A stretch of 64,000 nucleotides of DNA, taken from contig CM073898.1 in the NCBI GenBank assembly GCA_037176705.1, positions 37,203,488 through 37,267,487 on the forward strand. Direction: 5' to 3'. The DNA is from Molossus alvarezi (lineage: Eukaryota > Chordata > Mammalia > Chiroptera > Molossidae). A program made the position numbers and the translations under genes. The stretch's first letter is position 1, and the number at the start of each line of letters is the position of its first letter. The notes beneath the pieces were generated by a model. The model did no database searches. It had not been told where the DNA came from and worked only from the letters and a program-made list of their open reading frames with translations. This document shows positions 34,966 to 47,699 of the stretch, piece by piece.

Positions 34966-35594
34966 AGGGGAAATTATTTTTGTTGTTGTTGTTGTTGATT
35001 AAGAAGTGGTCTAATACTGCTCAAAATCAGGAAAAATACTTCATGACCTCCAAACTAGGACATTTAGGAGGAAGAATTTGAAAATAATTTCCATATCTTC
35101 CTGATAAACCAACCATTCTCTCCTTACTTTGTAATTTAGCAATTCACAGCAATAGTTTGATTCCAAACACCAACCTAAATGACAGCCCCCACCGTTCAAA
35201 CTCTGAGTGCAGGTGGCCGACATTCTCATCCGGCTGGGAGAGAATGCTCTGCATTTATTCAATTTGTAAAGGTCTCTATTAAATAGATCTTTTATTAAAG
35301 GATCTATTGCTCTTAAAAAAAAAAATCTAAATGCTGTCAAAATATTTTATGTTCCTATTATTGTTTTAATTATGAAAGGATAAGCACTCAATTGAATTCT
35401 GAAAATAATCACTCTTACATGTGTACTCCCCACTTTTCTACAAATTTATTTTGAAAAGTAATCTCTCTAAAAGCCAAACCAATAGTAGAGACATCATATC
35501 TACATTTTTAAAAAACCTCATAACAATTTCATTGTCTTGATTCACCCAAACTTTTAGAACCTATAAATTAAGTTAAAATCTATTAAAGGAATAA

Positions 35595-35825
35595 AAAGAG
35601 AAGCAATAAAAGAGAATGGACTTTGAGTCAGACATAACTGGATTCTGTTCATGGCTCATCGACTTACTAGCTCTAAACATTCAGACAAGTTACTCTGGAT
35701 TCTATTTTTCTCATGGAATTCATTCTGCTTCATAGGGTGGTTGTATGAATTGATGTAACAATACATATGCAGTGACTAGTCCTGGGCCTAGAACATAACA
35801 CCTGCTCAATAACTGATAATACCTA
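35595..35825 (+). mobile_element. MIR SINE, nearly full length
   Basis: GAATGGACTTTGAGTCAGAC, GATTCTGTTCATGGCTCATC, CTTACTAGCTCTAAACATTC, a TTCATAGGGTGGTTGTATGA segment and CCTGCTCAATAACTGATAAT give the whole MIR order in the plus sense. Confidence 0.85.
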
Positions 35826-37400
35826 CAATTTCAGGGAGGAGAGGATGGAGAGGTAGCATGAAGAAAGGAGGAAGTGTGAGGAAAAGAAGGATTTTCAACA
35901 AGGGCAGAGTTGTTTTCCTTAAAGAAATGACATAGTTGCTCTGGTCACAGCAGAGAACTGAGGAGCTCAATATCTGGCCAGTATTCAGATGTGATTTGAT
36001 CAACTAAGTGAATGGAAGAAGAAAAGAGAAAACTAGAAGACAAAGAAACAAAAAAGGAAGAGATAGACAAAAGAGAAAAAGTGTGCCAAGTACACTCACG
36101 TACATGTGGAACAATTAAGGAAGTACCGTTTAAAACTCTTAGGCACTGTCACCCCCATCAGTAAGTGTTAGCAAGTGTAAATTGGATAAAATACAATTTG
36201 AAAGACTGAACTAGATATATTTGCTTCTAACAATGCCAGAGGACCATTTATCAAATTAAAGCAACTTGTCCCCATTTATAAAGCCATATAGGTGAGGTAG
36301 GATGGCCACGCCTCTGAGTGCCAGGGCTCTGCTCCATTGGCACAGATGCACATGTACTTCAGTCTTTGGGATCTTGTCCCTAAATCCCAGATATGGGAAC
36401 GCCAAGGTGGAAATGGTGTTTGTGCCCTGGTGTTATTTAATCTACTTTCTACCAGTTAAAAACTGTCATGTATGAGTCTATATGCTCTTGATTCCACTCA
36501 CATAAACATGGAACTAAAGACAAAAATAGATAATCCGATAGTGGACTATAAAAGTGACACTCAAAACAAAGTTGTGTAAGAAGAAAGAAATAAAAATAAT
36601 AATAATAATAGCCTAATTTCAGAAACCCAGGTTTTATGACCATACATTCTTAATTATCACACTGCCCTTAAGCAAGGAAGTTTATATACAAATTGATTAT
36701 GTTTTTGAGGACTGTAATTGAAATTGATTCTTATTATCTCAGAATATAGAGAAACACTGATGACTTAGGCAACAGCTGCAACTCATAGATGATTTCCAAA
36801 TGAGCAAAATACAGAGAGTTGAGGAAAATAAATTATGAACACATGTAAATACAGACAATTCAGCTCACCAGGTTGTAGATGATCCTTGATTTTTCTAATA
36901 TTTTCTTTATATCTCATTTATTTAATGAATTATTTCTAGTTTTTTAGGTGCTTTCCATCCATTACACGTTATATAATTTCATAATGAACATCAGAAAATA
37001 CTATTTTATCAACTACATTCATTACAGCCAAATTCTTATTAAGATCATATCTCATCCACTCTATTAGGAATAAAGCTGTTATTTTTGCCACTGTTTTAGG
37101 CTAACCAATTTTCTTCTTGACCCACATTTAAGCTCATTCATAGAAAAATGACAATTCATATAGACCTACTTGGAAAGGCAACTTCAGAATATGTTCTGTG
37201 GAATAAATATATTTATAGATTCTCCTACAAACAGCTTCTTCACTATAACAATATGCAAAGCCCAAACTATTCAGTTCCTTATTTATCTATTCCTCTAGAT
37301 CATTGCCAGTCTGATGTCCTTTATGGTCTAGCTTAGAGATTTTGCTTTCACTCGTAATTTATTAGTCTCACCAAAGCCTCTGAGAACTGACATACTAGAG
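35826..37400. other. Single-copy block
   Basis: No gene supported. It includes an (AAT)n run near 36592-36610 and a purine-rich stretch at 35825-36080. Confidence 0.35.
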
Positions 37401-37409
37401 CCTGGTGCC

Positions 37410-38035
37410 GCTAAGAGGAATAAGACAAACCTTGTCATCAGGAGCTGATAGCCTAGTCAAGGAACATAGAACATCAAACAAGGAAATAAGTTATGCTTGC
37501 AGCAATAGGCATCTGAATACAGGGGAGGGTACAGCGGCAGAAAGCACAATGCTTGGGTGGAGATACACACACATACACACATGTCAGAATGGCTGTGGGA
37601 AGGAGTTTGTTCTTGAGCTGAATCTTGAAAGACAAGTAGGTACCTCCTACTATGTAAACATGTGGGGAGAATAAGGGGGACATACTAGATGAGCTGTATT
37701 ATTTTAAAAACAAAGGAAAGTGACAAGTTTGGAGAATTCCAAGTGGCTGTGTTTGCCTTCAGAAAGGGATTCTAGAAGGATATGATGCAGTGAAGAGCTG
37801 GAAACAGTAAATAAGACAGGACTGTGGACAGCTCTACATGTCACTCTGAAAAGTTTGGAATCTTGAAGTGTTTTGAACAGGGGAATAAAACATCACATTA
37901 CTTCTTTTTAAAAAACTCTCTTTGCCTGCAGTGGAGAATTTGGACTGAGGAGATATAAGCATGCACATAGGGAGATCAGCAATACAACACTGAATAATCC
38001 AGGTGAGAAAAGGTAAAAGCCTTGAAATAAATCCC
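37410..38035 (-). mobile_element. L2 LINE, antisense
   Basis: Segments in reverse-complement L2 order: CTTGTCATCAGGAGCTGATA, AGGAGTTTGTTCTTGAGCTG, GGACTGTGGACAGCTCTACA, TTGAACAGGGGAATAAAACA, ACTCTCTTTGCCTGCAGTGG and AATAATCCAGGTGAGAAAAG. It probably continues weakly to 38150. Confidence 0.82.
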
Positions 38036-38489
38036 TGGGTGTAGGAATATGAAGAAGAAACAGATGAAAGAAAGTTAAAGAATAGACATCTAGAATAAAA
38101 CCCGAGTTTAGAGATTAGCAGTTTAAGTGGAGTGTTATGACATTCACAGAAATAGGGAAAAATAAAACAGAAATCTCAACTACGGAGGAACACTTCTTCA
38201 GTTTTGGGCTTCTTGAATTTGGGTTCCTGCGGAATATCCAGACAGAGATGCCCATAGACAATTCGAGATATGGAAGTAACACCTACTTTTTCTGCATGTG
38301 GACTTGTTAAATTATTTCTGTGATGGTCTGTATCTCTGGGAAGCAGAAATAGGTAACTGTTAAGAAGCTTTCTCAAGTTCACACTTAAACAACAAAAAGT
38401 CAAATATAAATGGAACCTGCGGAGAGAGAACAATTATTATGTCTAGAAGGCAACTGACCTTGTCCACCAGAAGGAAAACAGGCACCAGT

Positions 38490-38640
38490 AATAGCTACAT
38501 TTTAGAGTCAGCTTGGGGTCAAATTGAGTCAAATCCCAGCTCTGCTATTTACCAACTGAGCTTAGACAATTTATCCAGCCTCAGTTATTTTATCTGTAAA
38601 ATAAGAGTAATATCAAATTTAGGTTTGTTGAAATAAGTAT
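38490..38640 (+). mobile_element. MIR SINE
   Basis: TTTTAGAGTCAGCTTGGGGT, CAAATCCCAGCTCTGCTATT, CTCAGTTATTTTATCTGTAA and AATAAGAGTAATATCA match MIR in plus sense. Confidence 0.85.
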
Positions 38641-38649
38641 TTTCAGTCG

Positions 38650-39516
38650 TGGACACTAAGTACCAGGACAGAGCCTTTCCCTTTCTAAAAGTACTCTCTA
38701 AATTTAACCATTGTATTCATTGACGGTTTCAGTCCAGCCGCTGGCTTGCTGACAAAGGCTTCACAGGGGACACCCACATCTTTTCAAGCCCCACAAGACA
38801 AAGGTTCAGCTCTGACTAGATGAGTGAAAAGAACAGGTAGCTGACAGCTGCCTCCTTGTCCTCTCCGTTTCTTCTTTCGAGTTTTTCATAGAATTCACCT
38901 GCTTTTATTAACTAGAAAAAGAAGGAAGAATGGTTTGTTCCCCAACATCATCCAAAAGCATGAATTTGCATCGTCACCTTCACCTTTCCCCCATATGGCA
39001 ATGAACGCATCATTGCAAAGGTGTATGTGGTTTTCTTACATACCTTACTAATGAGGGGTTTTATCATCCCTCCTCCCTCACATATAAGGTGGAAGCCACT
39101 TCCATCAGGAATGTACACAGAGCTAGTCCAAACATCTCTTCCCCCAAAAGCTTAAAATGTGTTTGTTTGGAGGTGAAGGAGAAAATGAGACTCAGAAGCT
39201 CCCCTGAAATGAACCCACTATTTAAGGGGCACCGGGTTCCACCGAGACCTCCTGAAGAAGGCACACACTTGGCTCCAGAGCTCTCGCGCTGTTCAGCCCT
39301 GACAGTCTCTCCTCCAGTGGAATCCCTGACAGTCTCTCCTCCAGTGGAATGCATCCTTCTTAGAAACAGAGGCTCTTTCTTTGCCTTTCATTCTTGGCAA
39401 TTTTTAATGTCTTGATTCCAACAAAGCTATGGTCACATTACTAATTTTCCCAGCCCCTTGAATTTCTTTGTAATAAAACGACTGTAAATAAGTCTGTGGG
39501 GATGAAATATGCAAAA
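38650..39516. other. Single-copy block with 27-bp duplication
   Basis: No gene confirmed. Two overlapping antiparallel frames (39064-39354 minus, 39089-39415 plus) span the tandem duplication and have no domain. The 39200-39360 stretch is GC-richer than the neighbourhood. Confidence 0.35.
39297..39350 (+). repeat. 27-bp tandem duplication
   Basis: Two identical units (39297-39323 and 39324-39350), each starting CCCTGACAGTCTCTCC. The unit length is a multiple of three, so an overlapping frame stays open, which is why both strands show long frames here. Confidence 0.97.
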
Positions 39517-39530
39517 CAGATGTTACTTTT

Positions 39531-39787
39531 TTGTTTTTTTATCCTCACCCAAGGACATTTTTCCTTTTTTTTTTTTTTTTTTTTCAGATAGAGTGAGAGG
39601 GAGAGGGAGGAAGAGAGAGAAAAAGAAACATCGATGTGAAGGGGACACATCGAGTGGTTGCCACCCACACGACCAACCAGGGCCAGGGACAAACTGCAAC
39701 CAAGGTAGGCGCCCTTAGCGGGAACCGAACCCGGTCTCTCTGGACCGCAGGTCAATGCTCCAGCCGCTGAGCCACACCGGCCAGGGC
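39531..39787 (-). mobile_element. Full-length Ves SINE (type A), antisense
   Basis: Minus strand from GCCCTGGCCGGTGTGGCTCA through the B box GGTTCGGTTCCC, body and A tail (a run of 20 or more T on the plus strand). Direct repeats CAGATGTTACTTTT at 39517-39530 and 39788-39801, exact over 14 bp. Confidence 0.97.
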
Positions 39788-39801
39788 CAGATGTTACTTT
39801 T

Positions 39802-40793
39802 AAGACTTTATTTTAAAAACCTGAAAAATGAGAACAATTTCTACTGTACAAATCCCTGCCTACTATAATCATAATGCAACAGTAAACCATAAATCCAGTT
39901 TTGGGTCTTTGTAGAGGCTAACTGTATAGCTCTATGATCTAGAACTCACTGCCTGGAGTTCTAGAAAACCAGTTCAGACTTCTTGACTGTCACTTGCAAA
40001 AACTCTTAAGGGAACACTCCTGAAGTTTAGACCTTTACTAAATCACAATCTGTTGTCTGCTTAGAAAAACACTAGTTTTGAGGACACCAAACGAAGTTCC
40101 AGAGAAAGCATATGGACATCAGGAAATTATGTTACCTTTTGATCATGAACAAGTCATCTGCAAGTGTCCCTCGAGAAATGAGATTGGCCGAGGACTTCAT
40201 TTTCAAAGAGAATTGATGGAGCATGAAAGCCAAAAGCATCTGGGACCAACGAGACAATCCAATCAGCTTATCTTTGCATGAACTATGACAGACACCAAAT
40301 GTAACTCAAAAAAAGCATCAAAGCAATTGCCTGTGGATTCTGCCAACAAGGGAAAATTCTGCCAGTGAAAACAAGCATCCCCGGCTTAACAACTGGAATC
40401 TCTCACTGCTTTTTAAAAATGAGCAAAAATAGATGTACAAAGAAATGGTGGTCAGCAATAGTTTGGAGAGCATAAAATGAGAATATTCAATAAAATGTGT
40501 TTGTTAGTCATATGATAAATCTTACTTTGCCTGGTTGAATATTTCTGACCCAACAGAAGTACTTCTATATTAGTTAGCACATCCTACTCAATTACTCCAT
40601 TTTTCTCCAACATGTTTTCTTTGAGAATCAAGGGAAGACAGTGATTAGGGAAAAGGGGCATGTACAGAATATTTTAGAGACATTAACTTTTTTACTTTCT
40701 GTTTTTACCTCAAGAAGAGAATTCAGTGATCTCTTCAAAAAGAAACACTGAAATAGTTGCAAAAAAATCAAAGACTCTAACAGCCACAGTCTC
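39802..40793. other. Single-copy sequence
   Basis: No gene confirmed. The frame 40078-40281 (67 codons) has an ordinary composition but no recognised domain or flanking splice sites. Repeat-poor. Confidence 0.35.
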
Positions 40794-40830
40794 AGAAAAG
40801 AACTTACTTGGAATTTGAATTATGCTGGCC

Positions 40831-41734
40831 TCATAGAATGAGTCTGGAAGTCTTCCTTCTTCTTGAATTTTTTGAAATAGTTTGAGAAGAATGGATGTTA
40901 GTTCTTCTTTGAATGTTCAGTAAAACTCCTCCATGAAGCAAGCCATCCAGGCCTGGGTTTTTGTTTGCTGGGAGAGTCTTGATTACCTCTTCAATTTCCT
41001 TGGTTGTTATTGGTCTGTTCAAATTTTCTATCTCTTCCTGGTCCAGTTTTGGGAGACTATGTGTTTCTAGAAATTTGTCCATTTCACTTAGATTGTCAAT
41101 TTGTTGCCATATAATTGTTCATAGTATTTTTTAACGATCCTTTGTATTTCTGTGGTGTCAGTTGTTACTTCTCCTCTTTCATTTCTGATTTTGTGTATTT
41201 GGGTTCTCTCTCTGTTTCTTGGTGAGTCTAGCTAAGTGTCCAACAATTTTGTTTATCTTTTCGAAAAACCAGTTCTTTGTTTCATTGAAGCTTTGAATTG
41301 TTTTTTGGTCTCTATGTCATTTATTTCTGCTCTTATCTTTAATATTTCCTTCCTTCTACTTGCTCTGGGGTTTTCTTTTTGTTTGCTTTCTAATCCTTTA
41401 AGTTGTGAGGTTAGACAATTAGAATTTTTTCTTGTTTCTGGAGGTAGGCCTGTAGTGCTATGAACTTCCCTCTCAGAACTGCTTTCGCTGCATCCCATAG
41501 ATTTTGTGCTGTTGTGTGTTCATTTTCATTGGTTTCCAGGAAGTTTTAAATTTCTTCCTTGATCTCCTCGGTAACCCATTCATTGTTTAATAACATGCTA
41601 TTTAGCCTCCATGTGTTGAAATGTCTTTGCATGTTCTTGTTGCAATTGATTTCTAATTTCATGCCATTGTGATCTGAGAAGATGCTTGAAATGGCCAAGA
41701 GGTATATGAAGAAATGCTCAACATCACTAATCAT
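40831..41734 (-). pseudogene. L1 ORF2 central remnant, inverted segment
   Basis: Minus-strand frames 40831-41082 and 41253-41498 encode the ORF2 linker and RT entry, with the motif ITTKEIEEVIKTLPANKNPG, typical just before the RT fingers. The frames are separated by stops and shifts. No active site is present. The element is dead. Confidence 0.88.
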
Positions 41735-42148
41735 CAGAGAGATGCAAATTAAAACAACAATAAGGTATCACCTCACACCTGTCAGAATGGCCACCATCAA
41801 CAAATCATCAAACAAGTGTTGGCAAGGGTGTGGAGAAAAGGGGACTCTAGTACACTGCTGGTGGGAATGCATACTGGTGCAGCCACTATGGAAAACACTA
41901 TAAAATTAAAAATTGAATTGCAATTCGACCCAGTGATCCCACTTCTAGGACTATACCCTAAGAAGCCTGAAACACCAATCAGAAAGAATATATGTACCTC
42001 CATGTTCATAGCAGCACTATTTACAATAGCTAAGATCTGGAAACAGCCCAAGTGTTCATCAGTAGACAAATGGATTAAAAAAGCAGTGGTCCATATACAC
42101 AATGGAGTACTATGCAGCTGTAAGAAAGAAAGATCTCTTATCCTTTGA
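41682..42148 (+). pseudogene. L1 ORF2 C-terminal remnant, sense segment
   Basis: Frames 41682-41903 and 41816-42148 encode the end of ORF2 including the cysteine motif ([18 protein letters not shown]). A deletion after KTL shifts the frame, and the two frames overlap around it. Confidence 0.88.
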
Positions 42149-42511
42149 GATGACATGGAGGGACCTGGAAAGTATTATCCGAAGCGAAACAAGCCAAGCA
42201 GAGAAAGACAAATATCACATGATCTCACTTATTTGTAGAATATAATGAACATAACAGTCTGGGGAATAGAGTAGACCCAGAGATGTGGAAGTAGGGTACA
42301 GACTGATAACCCTCAGAGGAGGGGGTGCTGGGGGAAGGGAAGAAATAAACCACAGAACTTATATGCATTTACACATAACCAATGGACGTGGACAACAAAG
42401 CGGGGTACAGGGTGGAGGTGGTGGGGAGGAGGGTGTCAATGGGGAAAAAAAGGAGAAACATCTGTAACAAAAATAAATTAATAAAAGATTTAAAAAAAGA
42501 GAGAAAAGAAC

Positions 42512-42730
42512 TTAGTAGTCTGATGGCGTTCCACCAGCCTTTTGCATACTTGTAGAAATGGGAACACTCTGGTTTATAAGGGTACGCATATCATCCATCA
42601 CTGCATAGCCCTCATTGTTGGAAAGCTCTTCTCGGATATCACACACTAACTTCCATGTACTCATTCCAACTCTGCTATCTGATGAAATAGAGACCAAGGC
42701 TGCAGTTTCTTCTACATTATGCCCCTCATT
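42512..42730 (-). pseudogene. Short open frame of unknown origin beside the L1
   Basis: On the minus strand the frame is open for 72 codons between an upstream TGA (42731-42733) and a TAA whose bases fall in the L1 target duplication. The translation is mixed in composition (contains W, C, several acidic and polar residues, e.g. WKLVCDIREELSNNEGYAV) and looks more protein-like than its neighbours. No upstream ATG at the start of the open stretch. I do not recognise it. It could be the end of a processed pseudogene, a lost exon, or chance. Confidence 0.25.
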
Positions 42731-42794
42731 TCAACTATCAGGTGACAAGAACTACAGCTTCCCAATTTTTCTTTTTGTCTAGACAAACCTTTAG

Positions 42795-43017
42795 GGGTTT
42801 TTTGTTTTTTAATTTTTTTTTCCTTTATTGATTTTAGAGAGAGAGGAAGTGAGAGGGAGAGAGACAGAAACATCGATGAAAGAAAACATTGATTGGCTGC
42901 CTCCTGCACACCCCCACTGGGAACTGGGCCCACAACCTGGGCCTGTGTCCTAACTGAGAATCAAAACAGCAACCTCTTGGTGCATGGGTCACGCTCAACT
43001 ACTGAGCCACACAGGCC
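42795..43017 (-). mobile_element. Ves SINE (type B), antisense
   Basis: Minus strand: GGCCTGTGTGGCTCAGTAGT head, body and A tail are recognisable, and the B box is mutated (GCTGTTTTGATTCTC). Possible duplication with an indel, AGACAAACCTTTAG (42781-42794) against AGACACAACCTTCAG (43018-43032). Confidence 0.9.
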
Positions 43018-43032
43018 AGACACAACCTTCAG

Positions 43033-46000
43033 TTTATAGAATCATTCCTTGGGTAACTCTTGACTCTAACATCTTGTTCAAATCCCTTTCCATATTTGAG
43101 ATTTTTGTGAGGGTTCAGGTATAGGACTGATCAGATGACTAAATAAAGTGAATATGGTGAAAAAGTTCAGGTGCAGTCAGCTAAGTTGATTGTGTCTGTT
43201 GGTAGGTTGACTATATCTTGAGGTGTTGTGTCAGCTAGCATGACCTGTGCCCTGCATCCACTATGATATATCAATCTGCTATACAAGCTTGAAAGTATTT
43301 CTTGGGCCTCTTTAGACTCACTGATGGATTTTCTCCATCTCCCCTAAAACCCAAAAGCTCAAAATCTCAACCTGTGCTCATCCCAGCATCATCCCGGCCA
43401 CACACCATGCTCACTCCAAGCTCATAGTCACTTCATCCTTACCCCAATCCAGCCTTATCCCAACCTCACTCTTACCTGACAGCAGAAAGGCTTTGCTAGG
43501 ATTCTTTGATCCCTTTTAGTAAATCCTACAACATCCTTAATTGTTAAGCAAACTATGTCTTTTTATACATGTGTATATCATGTATAAATTTGATCTTTTA
43601 TTTGTAACACAATGGAAATGGTCCAGTACACAATCATAAGAAATGGTATCTGGAAGTGAGTTCGATATTCCAGGATCAACACAAAAAACAGCGAGAATAT
43701 TACCGACCTTGATCAAAATGCAATGTTCTGAGTGTAACCTAAGTTTGCCTTAGCCTTCTAAGTAGTGGTGACACACCTATGCTGAATCTGTAATCAACTT
43801 AAATAAAGTCTTCTTCACAATAGAATTCTGTCAGTGAGTGTGTGATAAATGCTATTAAACGATGGCAGTGGAAATACTTTAGGATAATATTATACACCAG
43901 GGCTACATTTACATAAAAATAGAAGGGTAATTTGACCATATTTATCATTTCAGGGTTATCCAGTCTAATTCATTCTATTTCTTTACATCCCCCTCACTTA
44001 GCCACTGACCATTACTACACTGCTGAATTTAAGGTTTGATTCCTATTACATCACCTGAGAATAATAGCACATTAAGTTGCCAGGCATGGCTAGGAGAGGA
44101 AGCTTTGTTAAGAGAATGAAAGAGAAGCCTAAATAATACTAAATATCTAAAACGAACAGAAGGCTACCAAACAGTAGGCTGAAAACACTAAGGAAACGTC
44201 ACTGGATCCATAGTGCTAATGCTGTTGATGACCACTGCAAGACCTCTACCCAAGAGTCCCTGAGCTTCCCGGGAGGCAGATGATAGTTGCCACATTCTTG
44301 AAAGACAACATACCTCCCCATTAGTGAAAGCTTCAGAATCTAATGATGGGAGAGGAAACATGCCTAGATGCCTATCTCTCATGCTTGTAGGTTTCTGGGT
44401 ATCACTGGGGCACAACAAAAGATGCTATTTCAACAATATCAACTTTCTTCATTAATTTTCAAGAATCTTATTTCATCCAGATTTGTTTTTACTGCTTCTG
44501 ATGTGAAAAAGCCTTAAAGGGGGACTAGTAAATGTAGAGGGGGTCTGAGGACTTACTTTCAGGAACTAAAAATTCATAATCAAGGCAATATTAAAAATCA
44601 GAATAATGTGTAAAGTACTATAGGCTAAGGATTTATCAGTGGGGGAAAAAACAGCCTAATGTATCAGGCTGGATTGAACTTTCAGTGGAAACACTTTGCA
44701 GAAATAATCAACAATGGCCTAGTCCAGCTCTCCTTGAATAGCCTGAGTTTGATTGTCACATTGTAAACCCCTAATAACTATTGTGTAGCTCACTGAATTA
44801 ATAGAACCCTTTAGATTAATACTTGACCCCAGGAATTACATCTTGCCGACAACAGTAATAAACACAGGAGGGACTGTGCCTCATGAGCATGAGAAAAATG
44901 CAGAAAGAAAACTCCTGTTTTGTACAGATGCTTTCTTTTTTTCATTGAGATATGAATACATTTATAGGCATAACTTCCAACAGGGGTCATGGTGTCTGCA
45001 GTAGTAAAAAACAAAATAGAAAAGTAAACCTTCTCTATTTCCTGTTTCAGACTGTTGTGAAGACTTACTTCCCAAATACTCCCAGATACTCAGATTGAGT
45101 GGTGTGACTATGTCAAGCATGATGTGATATGACATAATGAGAGAGGCTGACCCCACGATTTGACATGATGCCATGACCATCGCTCAGAGATGCACTTACT
45201 GATACATGCATGCCTTCTATCTTCTGTGATCCAGCCAGCAAAAGAGAAGAGTCAAAATGTCACTGAGCTTTGCAATCTTTATGGTAAATAAACAAGGAAG
45301 GGGAGGAGAGTGGTGTAAGAATAAATTACTCAAAGCTTAATACACGGGAAAAAATCGCCAACCACCACCAAGAAACAATCATGCAAAATAGCAGGAAATG
45401 GAAGTGGCTGGACCTAAAGCCCTGCAGAGCGGCTAGTGAGAAAGACAATAGCATGTGACACTGTACCTCTGTGCCCTGCTATTCTTTAACTGCACAGTTC
45501 TTGAGCAACTCATGCTTATGTATAGAAAGAATTTATCTGTATAATCCCTGAGTGCTATACCTGGGGATTTCCTCGCCCATGAATTCCTAGGGAATTTAAG
45601 GTGCCCTAAAAAATACATTTCAAGAGTTTTCACATCAGATCTGTTTGAAGAATGGCATCAATTAAGGTCCAAGTCTTGGTTATGATAATGTACCCTCAGT
45701 GCCCTACGCATTGATGAAAAGGAGCCCTGAATTCGTTGCGTGGTACACTTGCTGCCTTTGTGACACAGATGTCTTCTCCCAAGCCAACAACTTTTCATAG
45801 GAATTAGAATTACAGTCCAGCCCAGCAAAGTTGGGTGATGAAAAGAGTTCTAAGTTTTGAAAGCGACTGGGTTGATTCAATTTTCCCAGTGTGATCTACC
45901 TCCAAGAACTTTAGAAAGCACCAGTCAAAAGAATCAGATAAAAGTGCTGACAAGACCAATCCACAGATGCCAGATTAAAACACAGCCCTTTGTTTCCCTG

Positions 46001-47450
46001 ACTGAAGAGGATTATTTGCATGAAATCACTACATTTGTTTATTCTTCTTGTCCTTTGAAGTTTCTGGAATGTACTATTTGTACTTGATTTTGACACTTCT
46101 TACTACTCGAGAGTGTGAAAGTGCATCTTCCTCCTTTGGGCCATGTTTTCATGGGATTCTGGCAAATGGACAGGTTTATTAGTCCCTTTTGAAGCTGATT
46201 TTTTTTTTTTAACCTTGAGGATTTCCGATACAGTTGGCCTATTGATGATGGTTTCTCATCATATCAGGCCAGCTGATAAAAATTTTCACCTGGATTTTTA
46301 CTGTGCATAAACACATTCATAATGGTCTACTTAGAGTGTCCTCAACTATATAAAATTAATCAAAGGGTAATATTCTAGTACCATGCACCTGATCATCATA
46401 TATATCATATCATTATTCTCCAGTTGAAAAGTCCTACTCCAACTTGCCTGTGGGGTAACCCCAGGAGTGTGATAGTTACAATAAGTACCGAAGACATATG
46501 TAATTAGACCCCAAATATAGTTGAGATTCTGTCATGTGAATTAACATCAAAAAAAGTCTTTGTTTTTACTTCCAAGCTCAAATATATTCTTGTAACAAGG
46601 AGAGACAGATAAGTAGACCCAATCAATTTCTTCATATTAATCATGTGTGACTATTTCTTTTCAAAAAGTACTTTGATTCTTCCATTGATCAAGACTCAGA
46701 AAAAAAAAAAAAAGTACACGAAGTAGCCTTTTCAGTGTGCTGCCTACAATAATGAAATACAAAGCCCACAGTAGATAAACAATCAAGTTTTCAAATACTT
46801 TGAAATCAAAACATGAATTCCTTCCATCTTCCTCTGGGATCACATATTTGAAGATGGATCAGTTCTCCATGAGTCAAACACAGTCTGATCAGCATAGTTG
46901 GTCAATGTTTCCAAAATAGAAAAGTAAATGAAAGACATCAATGAATGTAAAATTAAAGGTATCCTGTTGAATCATGAAAGCAGTCCTTTTAGGTTCAGAA
47001 GGGCTGACATCCCAAACCTCTGCAGTGACAATCCGCTGCTGTCACCTTGATCATTCTCTTCACACAAATAGTATTTTCATTTTAAAAGCAATATATGCAC
47101 AGCAAGCCCATGGAAAACTCAGCAATGTGCCTGGCTTTAAAAGAAAACTGTCAAGCTTCCATTTTCTCTTCAGTGGTTATATTAAAAATAATTGTTGAAT
47201 GACTCACTGGACTGATGATTCCACTTGATGGATTGGTCTTTGTATTTTCCATTAATGACCACAGTGATTGGAAAGAAACAAATTCAATGGTAGAAAAATC
47301 ATGTCTGTATTTCATCAGGTAACAAGGGTAAGATGACTCTGCAGGTCCCTTAAATCCTCAGATATGTGGAATTTTTTTTTTTCTAGGAATGAAATAACTG
47401 TGATAATACACATTCAAAAATGGGACTGGAAGGTTGGGTGAAAGACCTAA
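43033..47450. other. Long repeat-poor single-copy block
   Basis: I see no gene and hardly any interspersed repeat over 4.4 kb. Frames of 60-76 codons occur on both strands without features. 45930-46095 holds an octamer-like ATTTGCAT motif (46014-46021) within an otherwise unbroken, complex stretch. Candidate for conserved non-coding DNA. Confidence 0.4.
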
Positions 47451-47454
47451 TACT

Positions 47455-47670
47455 TTACTGAGAATTCATGTGCCAGGTACTATGCTAGGTGCTTACTACA
47501 CGATCTCTCATTTCTCTCAATGCTATAAAGTAGACAGTATACCTATTGTATAGGAATGAAAAATAAGGTTCTCTGAATTTAAGTGATTTATTCAGCTAGT
47601 AATTAGCAGAGTTGGTTTGGATTTATCTGCAGAACCATTTCTTTAGACTAAAATGTTCTGCCTCTAAGGA
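47455..47670 (-). mobile_element. MIR SINE, antisense
   Basis: GTGCCAGGTACTATGCTAGG, GATCTCTCATTTCTCTCAAT, AAGTGATTTATTCAGCTAGT, then a TTAGCAGAGTTGGTTTGGAT segment give reverse-complement MIR. Confidence 0.85.
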
Positions 47671-47699
47671 ATTAAAACATTAAATTTGACTTAAATGGC

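Larger units (their letters stand above)
40807..42501 (+). mobile_element. L1 with 5' inversion (twin priming)
   Basis: A single insertion flanked by AGAAAAGAACTTA (40794-40806 and 42502-42514, exact over 13 bp). The left part (40807 to about 41688) is L1 in reverse complement and covers ORF2 between the endonuclease and the start of the RT domain. The right part (about 41689-42501) is in the sense direction and covers the ORF2 C-terminus, the G-rich 3' UTR and the A tail. The intervening ORF2 is missing. This is the classic outcome of twin priming. Confidence 0.95.

Noticed and set aside
39064..39415. Paired frames of 96 and 108 codons on opposite strands
   Set aside because: Held open partly by the 27-bp tandem duplication; no domain is recognised and no splice sites are convincing.
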